Both the position numbers and the translations under genes were made by a program. Positions 12,421 through 25,500 of a DNA stretch of 60,000 bases are shown one piece after another. Within the stretch, counting starts at the first letter, position 1; the number at the start of each line of letters is the position of its first letter. Where the stretch lies: NCBI RefSeq assembly GCF_964355755.1, contig NC_092675.1:23726412-23786411 (forward strand), written 5' to 3'. The DNA is from Antedon mediterranea. Taxonomy: Eukaryota > Echinodermata > Crinoidea > Comatulida > Antedonidae. The notes under the pieces are model-generated. The model ran no database searches. It was not told the origin of the DNA and saw nothing but the letters and a program-made list of their open reading frames with translations.

Positions 12421-15400
12421 CAAAATTTAATTTGTGATACTAATTGTAGTATTTATAATAAACTTATTAATGATATTTTCATTTATGTTGATTATTATTT
12501 GAATTTTGTTTGTAGGCCTATTATTTAAAAAATATTCCTTCCGTATTTATTTAAAACTACAGTACTGTCTTATCAAACTTGTCATCAATGAATGGTTAAA
12601 ACAGTCACCTATGTAAATTAGGCCTATATTTGATTTGACAGTTTGAATACACATTACATATTTTCTTTTCATTGTCTATATGTTATATATAAAAGAGAAT
12701 ACTCAATTCTATCGTATCCGAGTATAATTGCTACTTAAATGAATAAACGAGAGAATATGACGTCAATATGGCTATAAAGCACCTATCAAACATTTAACCA
12801 TTAACCTTAGTAATCAACGATATAATTTTTTAGACATAGGAAAGTGTAAATTGAACAAGCAAGATGTGCTGATCTACAATGCAATAACATACAGTAGTTC
12901 TATGTGTAATGATGACAGTATTCTTGTTGCTTCAAGTTATGATACGCTATGCCTACTTGGTACTATACATGTTAATTTTAATTTACTATTAATTTGACTA
13001 GATGCTATATTTTCCGAAATGTACATTATGATTGTGTATTCATTTATAGAAGATAGACAACTGTCTACAGTGAAACTGGCATTGTTATCAATTATTGCTA
13101 AAGTAAATAGTAATGATCGTTATAACTCTAAATATGGCGAAGGTACAATGATGTTTCAAGACACGGGACGATGTCAGATTTAGAAATCAGAGCCTAAAAC
13201 AATATCTGTTAGATGGCTTTTTTACGGGAAGATTCCATAATAGTCCATGTGCAAATTAATCTGCTTGCAAAAGAGATCCACATAACTTCAAATGTGCTGT
13301 TAAAACAGTACTTTGACCATAATTGAAATAAGAAAATTCAGCTAACGGCAGTAATTATTTTAATGAAGCACACGATATCGATATATTTTAATGTTGGCCT
13401 AATAGCACAGACATATTTTAGGGTATAGTGTTTTAATGGATGTGATTGTTTATTTTTTCTCACCCGATTCTGCTACTGTCCATAGGTGCTATCTGTAAAA
13501 CTATAGCAAGTTATACACGTTGCTGTCTGCTATAAATGCTGTACTTTTAACACACGGTACACTGTCTGTAGCACAGTGTCTGTTTCTAATTTCCTTCCTT
13601 TCCTTTTCTTCGTCTTAAATAACAAAAACACGATATGCAAGTAGCTGTCCCAAAAACAACTTGTAGGAAGACATTGTTGATAGATCTGAAGAAAAAAAAT
13701 TTCTTATTTGGGAAGAGAAGATGACAAAAGACAGAGGAAATGGGTGGTTTGAGGAGGGGGAGGGCTTGTTTGGAGACTGTGGGATACCTCTTCAGCCAAA
13801 GACTGTTTTCCAAGAAGGCCCAGTATACAGCAGACAAACAAGCATAATACAAAGTTAAAATACAAAGCCAAAACAACCACACTGTTAATAGCATTCTATG
13901 ACTTCATTATAAACAAACAATTTTCGTTTCAGTTTTAGCTGAAGCAAGGTTTTGGTGATGTTTTCTCTAGCAAGAAAAAACATCATTTACAACATACGAC
14001 GCTGTTATTCTGATTGGCTGTTGCTCTAAAAAATGTCGCCCGTCGCACGGTAACTGATAACATGGTTACAAAACGAAATTTCATAAAACAAATAAAGATA
14101 TACAAGGTTTTGACTTCATTTTATGTGAAACAAAGTGGAGTTTCTGTTCCGGAATGTTCGGTTAAGGATTTTTTTTTGTATTTATACTCTATGCAAATAA
14201 TGTGTCTATTATATTAGCCTATGGCAAAATGCATAAGCTATATTTATGGTGTACTAGTCAAATCTGTGCATCTGTGTATCCACGTATGTTTACTTTTTTA
14301 TATTATACGTTTATGTATAATGGCCACTTTTCACAAACGATAGTAAATATCTCTTAAAAATTTAATGGATATAAAAAGATTGTAACGACGCAATAAAGCC
14401 CGCGGGAAATATCAAACAATTCATAAATGATTGATATTGACAGTTATATTTCAACATGACTTGTCCAGAATTATCTAAATTGTAAAACAAAGATAACTGA
14501 GTGATTTTAAAGTTTACCTGTATGAAAAGTTAGCTGTGTTAATGACAGACGACGACCACGCTCGAGGATATAGCAATGTGCGTTAATACAGGCAGATGAC
14601 CAAATCCATCCATACAACGTTCTATTTGGTCGACAGGTGACCACTATCATGCAAATGCTTTCATGCATTTCCACGCTTGTGGTATGCCATCGTGCATAAT
14701 TATTATTAAAACAATGGTTGTGCTCATCTGTATGCAGCCACATTGGGATCTGCGGACAAACGATAACATCCAAGTTGCGTTCACTATCGTGTCACCATGT
14801 TTTCTGCATTACGAGTTTCAGTCAAAAACACGTAAACGTGTTACCATTATAACTATATTAGTAATCTGTTACAACTCAAAGGCAAATTACAGTACTGAAA
14901 GACACTGCCAAGCTTTCAGAAACAAACTATTCAGCAGGGCCGACTTCATAATCTATTACAATGTTTACACGTTCAATAATAGCAATTATCTTTTAATTCA
15001 GATTCCTTAATTGATATTTTGTAAATGTATTTTTTATTGTCCTTTTTATTTGTATATTATCCCAAAAATGTGTTAATTGGCCATATGTCCATCCAAGCCT
15101 AACGCATGCAGACTATTTCTTTTACTGCCCTACATAACTGACTAACGGGAAAAGTTTGCAGCACTTGTGTATTGCATGTGATAGATAACAGGAAGACCAC
15201 ATTGCCTCGTAAACATATCCCCTGGCTACATTAACAAACACTCAGAAGCATGCAACAGCACTTTAATCTCTGCTCAGACTATGCCATTAATTTATTTTAT
15301 GCTTTGATTCAATTTGTATTTGAAACGAAATTTCTAGGACACACTGCAACTTACACCACGATGATCGCTTAGCGTAATTACCAACCAACCTAATTCTATG

Positions 15401-17833
15401 GAGGAAAATCACCAAGAAAAACATTCTTTCATATACTGATTAACTGTGTAATGTAGATACACAAAAGTACTGCGTTTTATTTTAAATATATTCAACCAAA
15501 AATATAAATACCTGTTTATTAATAATTATTAAAGATATGTGAATTGAGTTATTAACATGAACAATATAACCAACATTGTATGTATGTTTTACATGTTCAT
15601 GTAAATAATTATTATGAAAATCAATAAAAAACAAACATTTTAGACATTACTTTACAATTTGATAATCAAGTTCACATTTATTTTGATTCGCTTTAACTGT
15701 ATTTTGTGTCTTTTATGTGTAAACTAACTTTGGGATTTGGTCAACCGGCTCAGCTACAGTGGTTACGTTCACTTAGGTTGACCCTAGTCACCCCAATTTA
15801 AGTTTTTCTTTTTTGTTATAGGCCTATATATACTGAAATAGACCGAATAAATAATGAAATTAAATTAAATTGGAAATTAATGAACACATTAGTTTCCAAG
15901 CGAAAGTTGAAATATTACGCCTATTCAATTGGTATACTCCGCATTTAGAACCTAGGCTTATATACTTTATAAATTTAAACGTATAACAAATACTGTCAAC
16001 ATGCATGCTTCATGTGTTTTTAGACACGTATGTGGCAATATACTCAGTGGATGTACAAGAGCTTGTGTCCGATCAGCTGCTACACATCTTGTACATCGTG
16101 TGATAAAGTTCAACTTATCGACAATTTCCTTCTCTTGATGCTGAAGTCCATTGCAAAATATGTTGTATTCACAAGCCGTAGAGCATTACTACTAACCATA
16201 AAAGGTCTATCCCTACGCCCATGAGATGATAAATTAATATTTTTTATCATAATTATGAATATAGACCTACAATTCCTTTTTTAGTGTATGTATCACATGC
16301 ACAATGTTTCCCTTCACATTTAAATCGATCTAAAACAATCGTTGTGGATTTAGACTTTAAACGCCATGTTTCACTCTACAATTTTAAAAACTGATAAAAG
16401 GGATGAAGAAATTCAACAATAATAACTCATGGTTATGAGTGGTGTCAATATAATACTGTAGAACAATATAACTTACATCGAAGATAAAGACGAACAAGTT
16501 GATGACGTAAGTCAAACCGGAGAGGGAAGTTGTAGACGTTAAACATCAGCAGAGTGGAGTAAAAGAAGGATGAATAAGTACTTCCCAAGATTGGCAGAAT
16601 TACTAATTATCTTAAGACAGGGGCGGTCACATGACTATTTTAAGAGTATTTGAGCCACCGGACCCCATCGTGGGGCCTGTGGCGAAGCGAATTGTTAAAT
16701 AACACCCCTAGAATGGTCGCAAATGGTACTCTTACACATACAATTCATGATAAATGACACCACTTATTCGCCAGAAATGTCACTCTATAGTGCGCTAGCA
16801 AACAGGATTGTAGCCTATATTATTCCGCCGGTAATAAAACATTCGCGAATTGGATATAACATGTTTTGCGTTCAATGCGAATGTCAGGGGGAAGTCCCCG
16901 ATGAAAGTACTTCTCGTACGGTAATAAATCCGAATAAATATAATCAATTAATACAAATTAATTATCAATTAATAATTTTCAAAATTTATTAAAAAAAATA
17001 TGAAGCTGCTGCTATAAATATACTAGACTTGCCCCAAGTCTGTATTATCTTTTTTTTTTATTTATTTGTTTTTATTTCGACCGCGATTTTTGTCTGAAAA
17101 TACAGACTTGTGAAACACGTATAGAAATCGATTTGCAGACCGCAAACATACGATAAGAATGACGTAGGTTATCATACCGTATTTGGCTATATGAGGCGGG
17201 CGGTATGTAAATATGGATTTCGAATCAACCAATGATCATTTTGTTTCAAAATGAAAGAGATCAAGTACGTAGGCCTACCAGTGCTTAATGTACGATCGAG
17301 ACTGTTGAAATATAAAATAGTAATGCCAAGTTGTTTTGTTTATTAATTGTTTAGTCCTTGGCCTAGGCCTCTTTCGTAGGTCCTACTCAACTCGCACGTA
17401 TGACCTGCCAAATAAAACGCCAATGAAATCAGAAGTAGGCCTACATAACCACCGGCACACAACAACAGGGCTACATCACCACACAGAACAGGACAGGGTC
17501 TCGGTGGGAATTAAATCAAAATTATCTCCGCGTAATAAATGATCCATTCAATGTTTGATTTGCGGAGAAGCTAGCCTATCATATATCAAGACGAGTTTTC
17601 ATGTTTCAAAGATCCCATCAAATGTTTACCAGACTACTAGGCATATAAAATAATTTCTAGCCTTCATAACTTTCATAAATGTACCCAAGTACACGTTGTC
17701 TAAACGTAACATAGCGCATGCGCATCATCTTAGTTGTTGAGTCTTTGAAATTCTGAAATATGAATATTTACACATTGTACGAGTGAGTAGCCAATCGCAT
17801 GCAGCTGAAACTAGTCAACCGGATAATCGTATG

Positions 17834-17863
17834 CACCAAGAATTCTTGGTGTCAAACCACGTG
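17834..17863. promoter_or_regulatory. 18-bp palindrome followed by an E-box (CACGTG)
   Basis: CACCAAGAATTCTTGGTG at 17834-17851 is a perfect palindrome. Six bases later comes CACGTG (17858-17863) in the context CCACGTGAC, the extended form bound by USF/TFE-type bHLH-zip factors. This is a possible regulatory cluster, but no promoter or gene is visible nearby. Confidence 0.25.
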
Positions 17864-19071
17864 ACTTGTGCGTGTTTCCCCAGACGGAGTATCCAAAATC
17901 AAGTAGTATACGTATGAAACGTCATCTGTGCCAAAATATTTATCTTTTAACTAATATTAAGACAAAACTCCGTCTGGAACCCAGACTATAAATATACTTG
18001 TATTATTTTAAATTAAAATGCTAAATAAAGTCAGAAGGTAAAAAACAAAATTTCAGAAATTCATTTTGATTTATCCACTTATACTGGAAAAAAGTGTTGC
18101 TTAAATCATCAAACTGCAACAAAAAACAAAGACAATTTGCAGAAAGAAGCAAACTTTGCCCTGCTACTGAATAACACGGTTCAAAGTACGGAAAGTTCAA
18201 AGTTCAAAGTTCGATAAATTACTTCGGAAATTCGTAGAGAGTTTCTTTGATTGAATTATTTTGTTTGTATTATAACAGCAATTATTTTTGGATTTTCAGT
18301 AAATTGAAAAAAAATGACGGCAAAGTTAGGCTTACCAATAGTTAATTCAAATTCAACTTATCACCTTCGGATAAGGAATATAAGCCGTAGGTCGAGTGTA
18401 CAAATTTATAACTTGTGTGCACTTTAAAGAACCCAGTTCATTGGGGCCTATACAAAGAAATATTTTGGTTGTGAAGGTCAATTTCGTTGGCGCTAAGACA
18501 ATAGTGTAACTAATCCCTCACTATTCAATTACAATTATATTATTATACTATTATATTGTTGAAAATGGATTGCGTGATATACATCAACAAAAGGGAATAC
18601 AGAGAACAAGAATGGGTTGTCGGTTTGCTTACAATAAATTTAAAAAATCACATCACCAATCAGAAAAATTTGAAAGAGTATTACGAGCATGTATGGTAAA
18701 AGTAACATACTACAGTATATCATGCGAGATTTAGTGAAGACAACAATTTCAAGACGTTCCGGCCTGCATCTTTATTAGATATGCATTCATTACAATATTG
18801 TTCGTATTTCTATCTTTGATATTATTGAACAGTTTATGATACGATCTACTCTTTATGAATTTTCTAGAGTAATTGTGTCATAATTAAACCCTGTTAAGCA
18901 CAGTAAATGATTACGTATGTTTTCCGTTGCATAGCAACCATTAGCCCATTTTCATATGTGTCTATTTGTTACCTATAGTCTTGTTGTTTATTGTTTTCTA
19001 TTTATTGTCTTATTCTATAACATTAAACATATAACTATATTGCTTATCGATAGGATAAAAATAATTATCTA

Positions 19072-19077
19072 TTTATT
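19072..19077 (-). terminator. Candidate polyadenylation signal of the transporter gene
   Basis: AATAAA on the minus strand, about 240 bases past the stop codon at 19319. It is the clearest canonical signal in the first few hundred bases downstream. The region is AT-rich, so chance occurrence is possible. Confidence 0.35.
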
Positions 19078-19318
19078 CTACATTATTCTACAATTATATT
19101 TAACAATGGTCTATGATGTGGACAGATATTACTAAAACATATCCAAGTAAAACCATAGGCCTAATTAACATAAATGTAAAATATTTAGTACGTCACTGTT
19201 AAAAAAGAATTAAAACTAAACACTTATAAAACAAGATAATAAGTAAAACATTATTTAAGATAACACAAACCATATCAATCTACAAGATACTAAATTTACA
19301 TCTAATTATGTGTTGATG

Positions 19319-19563
19319 TCATTCAAATGAACTATAACCTTTTTGTTGCTGTTTCCGTTTACCATGATATTCAACAAACAAACGGGTCATTTCTATGACT
19401 GTAGGCCGTCTTTTTGTTTCCTCTGGCTGATTTTTATTTTCCCACATCCACCGACCTAATCTTATAGCCGGAATGCTGGCAAATATTAACATTGCTAGTT
19501 CAAAAATCCCCGTATTCACGTAGAAGTCAACGATATAACTTTTAGTTGCATCATATATGAAAC
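19319..19563 (-). CDS. Transporter exon 6 (TM12, C-terminal tail, stop)
   Basis: Residues 414-494 and the stop codon. It begins FIYDATKSYIVDFYV, the signature loop before TM12, followed by TM12 and a basic cytosolic tail KRKQQQKGYSSFE. The acceptor is TTTAATTTTAG. Confidence 0.92.
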
Positions 19564-22500
19564 CTAAAATTAAACAAAAGAAAATAAAATGATTGATTAA
19601 GCATTTCAATGGTGAAAAATTGGTAAACATATGCTTGTGAGAATATGGCTGCGAGCAACTGAGGCACTCTTCATCAATTGTTGCTTTCTCTATCTTAATT
19701 TACTTCATTCCAAAGACGACGTTTGAAGTACTTTGACCGGAACATCGACACTGTTAGTCTCCGGTACAATTCATGCATTAAATTGTTTAGGTTACAATTG
19801 TCTACAGTCATGCATAGCACTAATACATTAAGATATGTTTTTAATGAGCAAATAATGGAAATCTAGCGTGTGTACTCAATAATGTATTGTACCATACAAT
19901 GTCGCCAGATGAAACATAATTGTTATTTTTAGTTGGGTTGGTTGCATATCAGTAATTTATTAATATGAAAGTTATTTTATATGGAACAAAATGTGTAATT
20001 TTGGATTAATTACCTGCTACTCCTGGTCCTATAATGATTGCTATACCAGGCGGTACCTGACAAAACGCCCATGCTTGCCTCGCCAGATCTTTGCGAAAAA
20101 GTTGCGTTGTTGTTGGAAAAAGCAACGAGTTGAAAACACCATTGAAAAATCCTATAACTGAAACGACAAAAGAGTAAAATTAGAAATTGCTTTGAAAGTG
20201 AAATTATCTTCCTTTCGTTTAATTTGATGCAACAGTCAAGTTCTAGATTTAAATCTGCATTTGAATAGGTTTGAATATTTTATAAATTTCATCAAATATT
20301 CAATTAAGAATTCCAAATTGTTGATTATACAATTTAATAATAAAATCATACTTTAACAGTTCGAGTAGTGGTATTAATAGTTACATATCTATGAATTAAA
20401 TTATGTAAACTAACTTAAAATCGATTGAAAATGACCATATTTTGTGTGTGAAAGACTCTGAAATTTTATTCTTGACAAATGTGTCTTATATTTATCAAGT
20501 CAAAATAGAATAAGGATATATATATATAGAGAATTATTTTGATTTGATTCATTTTAAAAAAAAATCACGATGATTTCTAATAATAATGATTTCAGAAATT
20601 CCATCATTTATCAGAATGTAAAGTACCAAACTAATGCTTGTTTCCCACTGTAGAGACGCAACACAATGACGTAACAGGCGGTAGGTGGTTTGACCAATTA
20701 CAAGCGATGAATTTTTCGAACTTTGGCCTGTCTTTAGTCAACTCACTTGCGTTGGGACTTTGTCTTTACATCGCGTCTCTATTGGGAAGCTTAGGTACAA
20801 AAACAACCTCCCCCCCCCCCACCCCTTTGAAAGTAAATTGGACTATAGCTTTATATATCGTACTACTACTATTCACACAACTATCTAGAGGAAATACTAT
20901 GTACTTACATATAGCATAAAACACCATGTGTGTGAAATTACTGGCAAATGTAACTAAGTAGGTTGTAATCGCCATAATACCCGTACAAATAACGTACATA
21001 TGAATAATTTGAAACGGCAGCCGTTCACCTAGAATACCCGCTAAAAGACGACCTATCATGTCTGATGCTCCTTTTATTGTCATCACTATAGACCCTAACC
21101 TTGCGGGTATTCCGATAGTTTTCATGAAAGTTACCTGTTTAAATCAAATGTAAAAGTAAATGTATTAGGATTTATTTCTTCAATTTAATTTATTTCCACA
21201 ATATAATAACATACATAAAGGATGATAAATACAATGAAGTAATCATGTGGGTGTGGGGGAGGGGGTGTCATATAATTAATAGATAGTCATAATAAATAGA
21301 TGAATTATCGCATACCCCCGTGCAATAAAAGAAGTGACAAGTTCAGTGACAACCACATCCAACTGGGCTGAGTTTCACCCAACTAATAACAAATATCACT
21401 ATCACCAACGTAACCTACTAATTACTTCCCATATCGATTTTTTCTCCCAGTTCTCTCATAGAATAAGGAATAATAAATAATAAAAATAGCATATTCTCAG
21501 CATGTTGTCATTTTATGAAAGATGTATGAGTTTAAAGAACAAAATTGTTGAGAAATTATTCATAAATTGATAAGCAATTTGTAGCATTACCTTTAGGCTA
21601 CAGTGTATTCATGTAGCTATGTTTTTATTATGGAACGCCCTTTTAGAATATTTCAAAACTAAATAGCGCTGGCATTTTGTTTATTGCTACTCAATGTCGG
21701 TTCACGTTCATTAAGCTAGCCTAACATGATGTGTGTACATTTTGTTTTGATTTATAGCTGCTGATAAAATACGATGGTTAATGAAGGTGTATAGCTAAAA
21801 TTGAATTGGGCACCGATATATTTCTGAAGCTTTTATCCTATCAATGATTCGGATGGGTAAAACATATCTACTCTAGTCCTACAATCGGTGAATACACAAA
21901 TATATATTTCAGTTGTTAAACATTATTAATGTACTTGTAACATTTTTTGAAACTTTTTCTCGAATAAACAGTATTCTCAAGCGAAGTTTGCGAATACGTA
22001 AATGCTCTATACTTACCAAATGAATGAATGGAAAAACGTATCCTAGACCTTTGACAAATTGTCCAAGTAGATAGAGTAGAAATATACTATCACTCCACAG
22101 CTCATACTGACATCCAACACAGCATTCGGGGTAATTGTTTCGTTCTTTATTTATCATATCTTTTAGCCATTCGCTACCACTTTCAGAATTTGGTATTGCA
22201 CTAGTTTTCGGCACCCCATTCTCTTCTATACTCTCTTCTGGTTCGTGTGACATCTCAAATTCATCGGGAGGTTGCGCAAATGCAAGGCTGCATGGTATTC
22301 CAATAATTAAGACTAGACCAGATAAACACAGAAATGTTTTCTCCAATCCTACACGCTCTAGTAATGCCTGGCATACTGGATTCATTACTAAAGATCCTGA
22401 ATAAAAGACAAATTGTATATGTTTCTTAAAAGGTCGTATCTGTGCAAATAGAAGAAAAAGTTCCTTTACTTTACGTTATACATTGTCAATTATCTTATGT

Positions 22501-25500
22501 GACAAAATCCTGAAGACGACGGCATTAACCAATTGTATGCAAATTCTTCGAAGGAAAACTGTTTCCATAACATAATTCTTTTTGTAACACATATTTGTTC
22601 ACTTGCAATAGTTTTCAAACAAAGAAATACGTTATAAATGAGTTATTTGAGTACTCGTTATGCATAGGCCTACACATAAGAAAAAAATCGATATTTGTAG
22701 ACGTTTCTGAAAATTAAAATTAAAACCATCAACTTACCGAATGGAATTCCAGCAACCAAAGTACATGTCGCTAATACATGATGATGTGTAGGAAACCATG
22801 CTCCCGTTAAAATTAACGGTGGGTTATACGTCAAGTTGGTTGCGAATCCAAACATTAAACTGTACGTTAGGAACATTAGTCCAAACGATTTGACATACGA
22901 ACAAATTATTAATGATGCTGCTCCAAGTAAAACTCCACATAACGATACCGTTCTGCAACCGAATCTGTGGTATAAATTTGCTGAAATTGGATTAGCTACG
23001 TACGCCATGCCAAATCCTATAGAACCGACCCAACCTAAGAAGAAATGAAATAGTGGTATCAACCAGGTTATTTACAGAGTTTGACGAATAACTGAATATG
23101 AAACAAGTTATACAAAATAACAAAGTTTTATTTTTTATCAAGGGACTAGGGATGTGAGTTTTATCCAACCTAAAAGTTTATCATAAGTTAATTTGGGATA
23201 GGCCTGCTTAATTTTACAAATAAATATGTTTTACAATTCTTTAAAATTTCACAAAATACATTTGACTATAATATTGAATGTTTGTATAAGTTTGACTTTT
23301 TTGGAAAATGATAGACTTAATATATATGTGAACCATTTTTATCTTATGTAGATTAGAAGGTCACGACTTGGAAATATTAACTTGTATAAAGCATCTTGTT
23401 TGTCCATTTTTTTTCCAGAAATGAACATACTGTACAGTTAGTAAAAAGCTCATAATAAAAAAAAATGTAGTATTAGTAATTATATATGGGAATACTGTGA
23501 TGACGTCCTAAAATATATAAAAATTAGTTTATAGTATAGACTAATTATTTATAATGAATTAGAATATTTATTGATTTCTTGAAAAACCAACATCCATTAA
23601 GCGAGTCAGTTGGCGTATCTTTTATCTACTATTTCGACAGTTGTTGTACTCTCGCCATCAACAACTCGACAGTATGTCATCATCGTGCTTGTCATTGAAG
23701 AACAATTAATGCCATGTTTTAGGTACACTGTTAATCAAATTTCTGTATGTAGCTGCCTGTTCAATTTAATACAATTTGCACGACACGTGTATGGATACAT
23801 TAATCTTCCTTTAGCCAGACGTTTAATATCACTATCATTGATTGTCATGTTTTTATCTTTATTCTATAGTAACAAAATGTGTTAACATAGTAGTGAGCAA
23901 ACCCTTTGCATTCGATATTATTGTGTTGTATCTGATTCTATTATCATTGATTGACATGTTTCTAATTTTATTCTGTGGTAACAAATTGTGTTAACAACAT
24001 GAGTGGCTCTCCTTGGTGAGCAAAACTCGTACTCATGTGATACGCAAACGAAAGAGGGAGAGATCAAACTTCAGGAAAATAAAAGGAAAAGGCAACAAAA
24101 ATTTCAAGAAAAAATGAAAAAACAATTTATTATAATTGATATTATTAAATACATTATGTAATAGTAACAATTGCTCTATTGTCTAAAAATGTTACTACTA
24201 TATGCATCATTCTTTTTATGTATCATTTGTTTACATATATTAATAAAAGATTGATGAAGAATATTTCTGATATGATTGTTTGCTTGGCTAAGGAGGTGAT
24301 GCACTTTTCCTAACCAATCCAGGTTTATAAAAACTTTTTTAAGATCAACCTACTATAGGGAAACTCAAAGATTTGATCAGTGTTCTGTGCCTTTGGTTTA
24401 ATAAGCCAATATGACGGTAAGAACATGAGTCTTACTCGGCCAACATCTTTCGATTACTTTGTTGCTGCTTCGTTTGTATTGTTCGATATATTACATTTTT
24501 TTTCCTGAGATTCAATTTTAAATGCTCAAAACACAGAATATCTCAATTACGAATAAGTAATTAATAATTAATTGATCAAATTAGGAGGAACACTTTCGAA
24601 AATGTTAATTCAATATAACATTACGCCTTCAGACACACCAGTTGCAGCCACTCTGACAACATCGTAGGCCTACCTACCTACATTTCAAAGCTAGCACATA
24701 ATATGTACGGTATAAACATGAGTATATGCCACGGGATATGAGTTTACTTAGCTTTGTAGTTGACTTTCAATTATACTTGTCAAATATGTTTCATGTCTAG
24801 TTGTAATAATGTACTTTCTTCTGACATGTTAATGAAAGATGAATAGGAATATTTACTTACAATTCAGTACAATGCTTAACGATATTTGATACTTGTGTTA
24901 GTTTCTATGTCCATTATTTGTATTGTGTATTATATGATGTATGGCGTGAAATTTCATACGATAGTCCATGCTTTCAATTAAAATGATCAAATCAAACATA
25001 AGACATCATCAAAAAATAACCCAAACATTTCGTATTGAGCAGTTAATATTGTAAATATATCGTAGTTATAAGTCAAAAAGACACAAAAGATACAAAGGCC
25101 TATACGAATAATAATTCTTCAAACCACATCATTCACCCTCAACCCAACCCAAACAAAAATATAAATTTCTTAAAACATCACAAAAAAATAGGAAAACAAG
25201 GCCTAAACATAGATACCTCAATGTTCTTATAGAAAAAATGAAAAGAATAGAGTATTAAACATTTGAATCAACCTTTTTTTTAAATTAATCAAAAAAACGG
25301 TTCACCATTTGAAGATTTTTAAATAAATGTATTGAATCAGAATCTTTGAAACATTTTGTAATATTTTGAACTAATGTTAAGTCTAATATTAATAAGAAAC
25401 GTTTGAAAAGATTAACACACAGTACAATGTTATACCAAAATGTCTGTAAATAGGTTTCTCCAAACTAAAACAGACGTTGTTTTAGACACCACGCCTACTT

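Larger units (their letters stand above)
12421..19318. other. No gene seen; intergenic, 3' of the transporter gene
   Basis: No exon chain or family motif found. Two overlapping open frames on opposite strands near 14507-15010 show no recognisable protein. This stretch contains TF-site-like words (see findings). A hairpin-forming GGACCCCATCGTGGGGCC occurs near 16659. An 18-bp palindrome next to a CACGTG box occurs at 17834-17863. Confidence 0.5.

Noticed and set aside
14507-15010. Two frames of 88 and 115 codons on opposite strands
   Set aside because: They overlap, lack family motifs, and have no splice partners with agreeing phase. Retained only as a possible regulatory block.
16723-16992. 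89-codon plus-strand frame
   Set aside because: No motif or splice context. The preceding sequence is hairpin-rich and looks repeat-derived.
22135-22404. Plus-strand frame of 89 codons (and 22836-23048, 20638-20919)
   Set aside because: Antisense to transporter exons 3, 2 and 4. The minus-strand reading gives the family motifs with matched splice phases.
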